A stretch of DNA of 64,000 nt from Trichuris trichiura (lineage: Eukaryota > Nematoda > Enoplea > Trichinellida > Trichuridae): assembly GCA_037903355.1 (NCBI GenBank), contig JBAJFE010000005.1:3100001-3164000 (forward strand), in the 5' to 3' direction. Made by a program: the position numbers and the translations under genes. Below, one piece after another: positions 56,334 to 64,000 of this stretch (position 1 is the stretch's first letter; each line of letters opens with the position of its first letter). The notes under the pieces were generated by a model that ran no database searches, had not been told where the DNA came from, and saw only the letters and a list, made by a program, of their open reading frames with translations.

Positions 56334-59300
56334 TCAAGCCCAGATACCCTCAACGTCTTCGCCATCGTCATCCTGTAAAAAAAAAGCGAATTACAGTATG
56401 GCTAGCAAATGATGTTCATGTTCGCTCTCTCACCTGATCATTGGCGGCAACCGCTGACGACGTCTTCAACTCTGTTGTCAGCTGGTCAAGTTGGTCACCC
56501 TGCTCGTTGAAAATATTTATTCGCTGAGCGTTCACCTCCTTAAGTCTGCGAAGCAACTTGTCCTTCTGCCTTTGCAAATGTTCCACTTCTTCGACGGACT
56601 TTTGACTTTGCGAACTTTCCAACAAGGCAATATGAGCATCCTTTTCACCAATGGCGGCCAGCAACGACTCCTCCCTGACAAGCTTAGTGGTTTGACCAAA
56701 AAAGGCGCGTACGCTGCACAACTTTTTGCTTACTTTAGTTTCATAGCATCTTCTAGATGGCGCTTTCGTTCCATTCGTAAAGTTTGAATTGTATGCTCCT
56801 TTTCCTGTCGCTCCTGCATAAGTTGCTTCAGTTGGGAGCTCAATTGGTCAACCTGCTCCTGCAGAGCCTTCAGCTGAGCTTTTTGCCCAGCCGACCTTTG
56901 CTCCAATTGATGGCATAGTTGCTTATGCTGAGCAACGGCTATTTCTCGCTCGGCCGTTATGCTAACGCTTTCCTTAAGCGCTTCTTCCAACTCCTCGATC
57001 CGTTTGTCTTTATGCATTACCACAGTCTGTATTAAACATAAGATTTTAGCCTCAATGTATAGAGCTTTCTCGCTTTAGCAAAATTGCCTGATAATCGGAC
57101 GCTCCGGTGGGCAATTCGCCAACGTCCAAAACTCCGGTGATCTTTCTCCTTGTTTGGGTGCTGCAATGAAGTGAATGCTCGTAGTGAAAACATACATATA
57201 CACGCGCAACTCGTTAACATGCCTTCCTCCGTCTTCCTGCTCCTTCTCCATTGCGTGGACAATTTTGAGCAGACGGTCAATTTCGGAATGGGACTCGAGC
57301 AACGCGTCGTTGAGTCTTGCGATTTCGGCCTTTAGTACATCGATGCCGTTCGATTTGGTCAACTGTCGCAATTCGGCATTTTCCGTACGCAACGAGCCGA
57401 CCTGACGATCCAAATCGTTTATTTTTTCCGTTTGGCTTTCGATGAACACCTGCAAAAGGTCAAAATTCAATAAGGCGAAAGTACTACCGTGTTCAATAGT
57501 ACCTGACGATCACCAATCTCCTTTTGTAAAGAGGTAATCGCCAAGCGAAGATCGTTCGCCTCCTTTTCGTGCTGCTCCGAAGTGGATTTGCGTTCAAGCG
57601 ATCTACGCTCCTGCTCCTCACCAAACTGCTGCCTCCATACATTGCATTCGTTGTTTAAACGAGTTATCTCGTCCTGAAATAAAAACAATGCGATGAAACG
57701 TTAAGCAACTTTCCGTAAGCTTACAAGGCCACGTAAATCTTTTATTTTCATCAAATAAAAAGCTTAGCTGAACATTTGAGGGCAGCTTGGTAATTGACAC
57801 AATTAGTCATTACAGAGCTACGCGCCGTTACGTCAATCTCCTATTAAGGCTACGTTTTCTTGTTTCATTGCTTTGCCCACTTAGGAAAATTGACGCCGCA
57901 TTGTTGGCGGCTCGTTTTCATCAATACGGCGGTAGTTGCCCGCTGATCTATTTAATTTTCGTTGACTCGAAGCAAATTCTCTTGAAAGGACGTCGAGTAA
58001 AATTAGTCCGCTCAACTTTAATGGACATTTACGAAATTGCGCCTCCGGAAGGTGAAAAGACAAAAAATGCAACCTCATTTCACAATACGGGTTGCAGACT
58101 TTGCTCGATTTCGCCAACCTTTTCCGGTATAAAGACAATACGAGCAAAATACTTAGTTGTTTCCTCGATCCTAAAATCAATATGAGCCAAATGACACTTT
58201 ATCCTTATTGGTTCACGCGTTAAGACATCAAAGGATAAAATTACAATTCATCAACGATCGTTGATAAGGAATATACGGTAGTTTGCAGGAAGCTTCGCCG
58301 GCTTGGGCAAAGAAACATACTCCAATCATCGATCGATCATGAAGTGAAGATGCAAATTAACTTCCTTTCCAAGTACTGCCCGAAACTGAGTCCGTCGTTA
58401 CTTTTTTGCTCAAATAAGGAAGCCGATGCCTTAAAATGCCAATACGCAACTAACCACTACTCGTTCTTTTGTCAAGATAGCCTAAGAAAAATTTGCATAA
58501 ACCAGGGGATAAAAATTTGAAATAATAACTGCTCACTGGACAGCTTGATCGTCATTTCTTTGCGCTATTTGCATTATCAACGCGATGTAGCTGCTGGCGT
58601 TACATCATTCGACGACCTTATTCGCTCCTACGTAATTGTACGCAAGTTTTCATTTATCAACCGCGCCTAAGGGGACCGTCAGCTTTTCGCTGCAAAGTAA
58701 ACAATCAACAGTGGAGACAGCTTCTGGCAAAAATCAAACGGAAACAAATTTTCAACCGCCGAGCAGCAGCAGCAGTTGAAGCCGCGTACGTCAAAGCAAA
58801 GAGAGATGCATTGTCAAAGCGACGCTGATCCGGACTAAGATAACGCAAAGACAAAAAGCGCCTAAGCTATTTGCCTCTTCGAGTTTCTAGAATACCACCA
58901 GTGGGGCGAGTTGACGAGTTAAAAGCGGAAAGATGCTCAGTCAGTCGTCAAGTAAGCAAAGCTGAAAGTGGAACCACCACCACCACCACCGCTGCCGCCA
59001 CGCTAATTGAGATTGAAGACTCGTCGTTCTCCTCTCAGCTTCAAATGCAACACCAATAGTTCGATTTGTTTACCTATTGGCGCGACGTGCACAACAAACG
59101 TTTCATTTCGAGAAAAGGAACCACCAATTAGCCGTCCAAACCCGCACGTACCATTATTGAAATTTTCGATCGGTCTTAAGGAAAAGGCTTTAGGGCCAAA
59201 TGAGTGCCTCTGGAAATAGGAGGCGCATTGCCGGCGCGATCTTACTGATTAGGCAGACGGGATTTGAATTTCAAATGTTTGATAGCGTACCTGCGAACTG

Positions 59301-61765
59301 TTAGCGCCTACCGTACAGCTACTGTTTATAACTTATCCGTAATAAGCAAAAGCCTACGAACTGTTTGAGGTTTGGCCGATTTAAAAAAATTCTCTGACAT
59401 TAAGAGATGTTGCGCGCGGGACAGACGCGTCACGCTCGGCTGTCAATAAAAACACAAAACAAGAGTTGCTGTTCTTTGACTGACAACTTCGGCTAAATGT
59501 CGATACAAATTTTGCGCGCCGCCTATCTTCTCTCTACCCGAACGGCAGAGATGTTTCGCTTTTGTTGGACATTACCTGAAGCTCCTTTTCTTGAATGACA
59601 GCCGGCGTGAAGTTGATCCTTCGACGCATCAATTCCAGTTCGCAGTCTCTTTCTCGTATGGTCTCTTCGAGCAGTTCAATCTAGGCAAGGACGAATTTCT
59701 TGGGCCCGCAACTATTGTTCAACAATGTAACCTTCTTTTCGGCCGTGCTCAAACTGACTTCGTTCAATTTGAATTGTTCGGTAAGCAGGTTGAGCTCGGA
59801 GGTGATTCGATTCTTGTCCGCCTGCAAGTCGGTCATCTGCTGAGCCTTTTGGTCGATCTGTTCATTTTTGGCTTCCAACTTTCCGCGCAACGCGTCAATC
59901 TTCAAAACACAGCTTAACTAGCCGACAAACCTGCAACATTACAATGGGCGGGCTTACGTCCGCCTGCAGAAGATTCAGCTGCTGCTCCTTGTTGGCATTT
60001 GATTCCTTGACAAGCTCCAAATGTTTCTTAAAATCGCTAGCCGACTCCTCGGCGGTCGAGAGCCGCGTATAGAGGGCTTGAATCTCTATAGACTTTTGGC
60101 CGAGCTCCAGTTCCAACTTTTCAGCCTAAAAACACTTAATAAAATCGAAAATGAACAAAGGGGAATTACTGGACGCGCCATGGCTTGAAGAAAAGCAAAA
60201 CAAGTGGGAGGACATGCGCGACCTAAGAAGACCCCCCGCGATCAATGTTCTCGTCAATGTCAACGATATTTGTCAATCAAAGTTGTGTCATTCAAGAAAA
60301 GTCAACAACAACTTATTATCTTTGTTGAAAGTTGTATGCCAACCTGAAGTCTGACTCTCTGATATTCTTGATCGACGACGGCACCTTTGTCGGCAAAATC
60401 GCGTTCATTGGATTGCATCCTTTTCAACTCTTGCTCGTAGCGAGCCACGTCGGCTTCGAGCTTTTGAATGACGGCGTTCTTCTGCAAGTTTCAAATGAAG
60501 AAAAAAAACTGATTGGTCAACGACCGCCTACGTCTGATTGTCCGTAGTAGCCTTTCTTGGCTAAAGCGGCTTCAAGTTCGGCGCAGTGACTTTCCAACTG
60601 GTTGCAACGAGCTTCCAAGTCGAGTACGCGACTTTGGGCAATCTCCAGTTCGACCGACAACGATCGACCCGAGGGAACCCCTTTGCTATGGAATGCCTCG
60701 AGGAGACGCTTTACCGATTCGTCCTTGCGAAGCAGGGACTGACGTTGGTTTTCCAACTGGAATTCAAGTTGTTTGATCGCTTCGGCGCTTAGCATATAAT
60801 CGCGGCGGTAAAGGTCTCTTTCCTGACAGACCGTCTGGAATTCTTCGGCCGGAATGGACTCCTCTCCGACGTAGCACATTGGTCTCGTGTTGCCGCACTG
60901 AAAGCGCAATTGCGCTTGCATCTGCTCAATCACGGCGGTTTGCTTCTAAAAATAAGAAAAGATTTATTTTCGCCCCTCTTCTTCCTCGAGCGCTCGGCAA
61001 AAAGAGGAAAAAAAGCGAAGGAATGCCCCTGAGCAAGTGGCCGGGCACGACTGGCGTATACCTGACTGTTCAGCACGGCCATCTTCAGTTGATCTTGCAG
61101 CATGAGAAGTTTGGTCGCTTCCTCTTTGCGCAAAGCGCGCTCCTTCTTCAATTCCGGGCTCCAAAACGACTTTATACTGTTCATTGTAGCGTTCAACTTT
61201 TCCACCGTATTTTGCCATTCGCGTCGCAACAGCTCGTACTCGGGGCTGAAGTGCTGACCGAACACTTTCTGACCAGTGTCCAAGGCGGGTACATCCCGAA
61301 GGTTCGGCCCATCCGCAATGGAATTTTGGTCAGTCACCTCTCGAGCCGACAACGGTTGTTGGCCATAGAATAAGTTGCCATGGGATAGGTGACTAGACAA
61401 ATGCGCCTTGGGGAGGCTAGTCGACCTCGGAACAGCGCCTGAATTCCTCGAGTGCCCCACGTCGACTTGCCTTTCAATAGGCGTCGCCTAGGCAACTGCC
61501 TAGTCAGCCGGAGTAACTACACGGAGTACAAAGCACCAACCTGCGCATCCAAGTTCATCAAAAAAGGATAAGAGCTTAAGCCTTGGTCGTCGCATGAACT
61601 GTGATGGCGCATTCGGCCGAGTAGCCTACGCCTATGAGATCCTGACGTTCGTTCCGCGTTCCTTTGGTCTTCGGCTGCGTCGCTATTTTGATAGTAGAAA
61701 TTGGACGACGACGGTAGCATGCCGGACAAAACCGATGGCTTTAAGGCAGAGCCGGCAGTGGACAT
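56334..61765 (-). CDS. ERC: ERC/ELKS/CAST active-zone scaffold protein
   Basis: At least twelve exons encode about 880 residues: 61765-61541, 61487-61062, 60945-60532, 60481-60344, 60125-59958, 59899-59732, 59680-59576, 57673-57503, 57449-57204, 57026-56734, 56674-56434 and 56372-56334. A Ser-rich N-terminus leads to MNSIKSFWSPELKKERALRK, the ELKS signature, then almost continuous coiled coil with LRKDESVKRLLEAFHSKG, RIEELEEALKESVSITAER, RMERKRHLEDAMKLK and LLAAIGEKDAHIALLE. The last exon ends EGIWA, the PDZ ligand by which ELKS binds RIM at presynaptic release sites. One junction is unsure: between 57204 and 57026 an extra short exon (from 57160) may exist, or one longer intron. No RAB6/FIP extension was found. 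Confidence 0.93.
57674..59575. other. Long ERC intron
   Basis: This 1.9-kb gap separates ERC coiled-coil exons and is the longest intron I could bound. Open frames inside it (57787-58185 plus and minus, 58871-59219 plus) look like chance frames; one contains a Thr/Ala run from an ACC repeat near 58973. An alternative ERC promoter or exon could lie here. Confidence 0.55.
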
Positions 61766-63120
61766 CCTACTGGCGAGGTAGTCAATAGCGGCAGGAGAAT
61801 GTCTGAAAAAAGCATTTCAAACAAGTTGTGCATAACTAACCTGCCAATCAGTTTACTGTAGTAAAGATGGGGGCAAATTAGGATTTGCTCGTCTTCGGGC
61901 GGGGAAATACGCGCATTGGAAAGATAAGCACTGCTTAGGAGGATGGCAAGTATAGGCGTAAGCCGAGCGCTTACAACATAAGCGTGTTTAACTAAACGAC
62001 CAATCCTTAAACTAGAAAAAAACAAAAGCGCAAGCTGATGCACGCTGTTGAGCTGTTCGGCTACACGACGGCTGGTTGAAGCTAGCGAGGAAGTATTAGT
62101 TAACGAAATCATGACGGCCATCAACTTTGTCGCGATCGAGGCGGAAACATTTCACCGACAACGACCAATCGAACGTTGCCGAAGGTCGACTGGCCGCACC
62201 ATTGCCGAATTATCAATTTTGGCGAAAATCGAACGAAACAACTCGTACAAGGCGCGAATAAAAGCCTACTGGTAACACTGTTGGCATTATGGTAAGGCGC
62301 GTAAGGACGCTAACTGAAAGAACGATCGGAAATTCTGCCCAGCCTTTTCCAACAGGCCAAAGCGTAATCGATACACCAAAGCTTACATCGTGTCCTCGTT
62401 GTCATTGGGAAATAGATCAAGCAAAAATCGGGCCGGCGGCAGTGCGAAACAAATCTATCGTCTAAAATTAAATTCGTACCGTACGCGAGTTGATTCGATG
62501 AATCCCAACGCTTCTGCCAACTGAAGCGTGAGACAAAATATTGGCTAGCAATCACTTAATTTTTCAATGACCCATTGGAAAACCAATCGCCTGGGATAAC
62601 TTCAGCGCATCTCCGGCAATGCTTCTACGAACTGTTGCTAGCGCAGTCCGGCGGGAGGCAAACAATTACCGTATAATCAATGATCAGGTTCGAACTCAAT
62701 TGATTCGTAGCGACAAACAAAGCTTAACCCTTGAAAGCATTTGGAGCTCAACAATTCTGCTGTAGCGGTAAAACGATTTTACAAACTCTCTTCACGCCCA
62801 AATGAATGCAAAGTGTCTTTTTCCCACCGACACCGCCGAAAGGGGATGTTTCCTAAAAGCTCAGATTGAATAAACATAAGGCAAAACTGATGCTTGCGCG
62901 CACGCGCGCGCGGGAATTATAATGCGCTAAAAAAGTACCAACTTAGAAAAGCAGAAACCTTTTTTTACTTTGCAACAATTTAAAAGTAAAAAAGCCATTT
63001 ACAGTAACATTTGATAATAGCCATGTTCAAAATAGACGACCGCTTTTTGTACGAACCCATTGTACATTGTGAATAGGTGTGATTCACATTTATTGGTCGC
63101 CCCTAAACCGGGAGAAAAGC
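61766..63120. other. Intergenic region between ERC and QARS1
   Basis: Both neighbours are on the minus strand. No gene recognised; the frame at 62048-62275 has no motif. The ERC promoter should be here. A short alternating GC tract is annotated separately. Confidence 0.5.
62896..62912. repeat. Alternating purine-pyrimidine GC tract
   Basis: gcgcgcacgcgcgcgcg, 17 nt of perfect purine-pyrimidine alternation, the type of sequence that can adopt Z-DNA. It is conspicuous in otherwise AT-rich DNA. Confidence 0.8.
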
Positions 63121-64000
63121 TCAGGCCGTATTTTTGCGCACGTCCTCGCGTAAAGAAACGGTTCTATTGAAGACTAGCTGAAAAGAAGGAAAAGATCAAT
63201 GCAGGACGGTAACGGAGGAATAAAATACCGTTTGGTCGCTTGAGTCGGGATCAACGGAAAAGTATCCAACCCGTTCGAATTGAAATTGGTCGTACACTTT
63301 GGCAATACGTTCAAGCGATTCGTCAATGAAAACCCCATTCAACACTTCCAATGAATTCTATTAATAAAAACCAACCGAATGGAAGAAAAAACGAAGCAGC
63401 GTCGGATAAATATATTTAAAATACTTTACCTCGTTTACGTCGCTTAAAAAACCATTTGGCACCTCGTTGGAATCTTCCGGATTCTTGTGATGAAATCTGC
63501 GTCAAAAGAACATTGACACGAAAAGCTAGAAGAATGTTCCTGCTTATCGCACAAACGGTCGTATAGGCGTACTTCGCATTTGCGAGGTTTGGCAACCCAA
63601 TGAATAAAGCCTTTTGGTTTGTTTTCTTCGGTTAACTTCTCCGCGGAAACGACCAACTCAATGACCTTTCCGAGGGCATCCTGCAAGCCTTTCGAAAATA
63701 AAATTCCCGCCTTGACGAAATGCGCTTATACTTTTTTCGCTTCCATTAATTTCAGCACAAGTCCAACGTATTTCAAACCAACCGACTGAGAGGCGGTAAA
63801 ACGTTTGAAACTTTTGTCACCTTGCTAAAAAAAACCACAAAGTCTTACGGTAGCTGATATTGGCGTTTTCAACGACAAACCTCTTTGAAATCGTCGGCTT
63901 CTATGTAAATAACGGAAGAAAACTGAACAACATGCGTATCGCTATGGTCTACGCGTTGGGGAAAGTTGGGCACTTCGACCGAATTTGGTATGTCAACAGA
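63121..64000 (-). CDS. QARS1: Glutaminyl-tRNA synthetase, C-terminal part (cut by window edge)
   Basis: Six exons are visible (64000-63881, 63824-63732, 63680-63553, 63496-63430, 63357-63229, 63177-63121); the rest lies beyond the right edge. They cover the anticodon-binding beta-barrel end of cytosolic GlnRS: EVPNFPQRV, EADDFKE, SVGLKYVGLVLKL, KPKGFIHWVAKPRKCEVRLY, then FHHKNPEDSNEVPNGFLSD, FQFERVGYFSVDPDS and the last strand LVFNRTVSLRED. The enzyme charges tRNA-Gln with glutamine in the cytosol. The stop is at 63121-63123. Introns are about 50-71 nt. Confidence 0.95.

Noticed and set aside
57787..58185. Plus and minus frames of about 100-130 codons.
   Set aside because: They overlap each other inside the long ERC intron and contain no recognisable motif; likely chance.
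63103..63150. An apparent copy of the dispersed element with aagctc...gtattttt.
   Set aside because: This is the last coding exon of QARS1 (end of VSLREDVRKNTA), so the likeness to the repeat words is chance.
1..64000. CRISPR arrays, bacterial operons, tRNA or rRNA genes.
   Set aside because: No regularly spaced repeats, Shine-Dalgarno-led gene strings or tRNA B-box words in a cloverleaf context were found; the spliced genes show eukaryotic nuclear DNA.

Overview
The window reads as nuclear DNA of an animal with a compact genome. Genes lie on both strands, are split by many short GT-AG introns (mostly 46-61 nt), and encode animal-type proteins. A clade I (Trichinella/Trichuris-like) nematode is my best guess, based on gene density, intron size and a tandem DNase II-like pair. 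It is not proven, because no rRNA, mitochondrial or other diagnostic sequence is present. All gene models were built by eye from open frames, splice signals and remembered family motifs. Where I give exon lengths, they sum to an intact frame.

Layout. 1-7.9 kb is gene-poor: degenerate repeats, a decayed Penelope-like reverse transcriptase flanked by simple repeats and a perfect palindrome, then about 5 kb with nothing recognisable. 7.9-8.6 kb holds a DAZ/Boule-like RRM gene. 8.6-13.1 kb is intergenic with a diverged repeat pair. From 13.1 kb the genes are dense: TUSC2 (+) facing RASSF (-), MCCC1 (-), a complete Na/Ca exchanger (-), an SDR16C/RDH10-like dehydrogenase (+), KDM8/JMJD5 (+) facing FERRY3/C12orf4 (-) with 20 bp between stop codons, a tandemly duplicated non-coding block, an AMPK-beta-like CBM48 protein (+), two tandem DNase II-like genes (+), an ISOC-type isochorismatase-fold gene (-), a large RAPGEF2/6 (PDZ-GEF) gene (-), TFIIH p52/GTF2H4 (-) with an opposite-strand gene nested in one intron, two unrecognised divergent small genes, SNRPB (-), MED20 (-), ERC/ELKS (-) and the 3' part of QARS1 (-), which runs off the right edge.

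No operon-like logic joins these genes. They are mostly housekeeping (TFIIH, Mediator, Sm core, glutaminyl-tRNA synthetase, leucine catabolism) and signalling genes (Rap GEF, RASSF, ELKS, NCX). The points most worth following are: TUSC2 beside RASSF, the arrangement of the human 3p21.3 tumour-suppressor cluster; the DNase II-like pair, both lacking the two HxK motifs; an NCX whose first Calx-beta domain has lost its acidic calcium-binding stretch; several candidate introns of only 26-36 nt; a GC-AG intron in RASSF; and the nested gene in GTF2H4.
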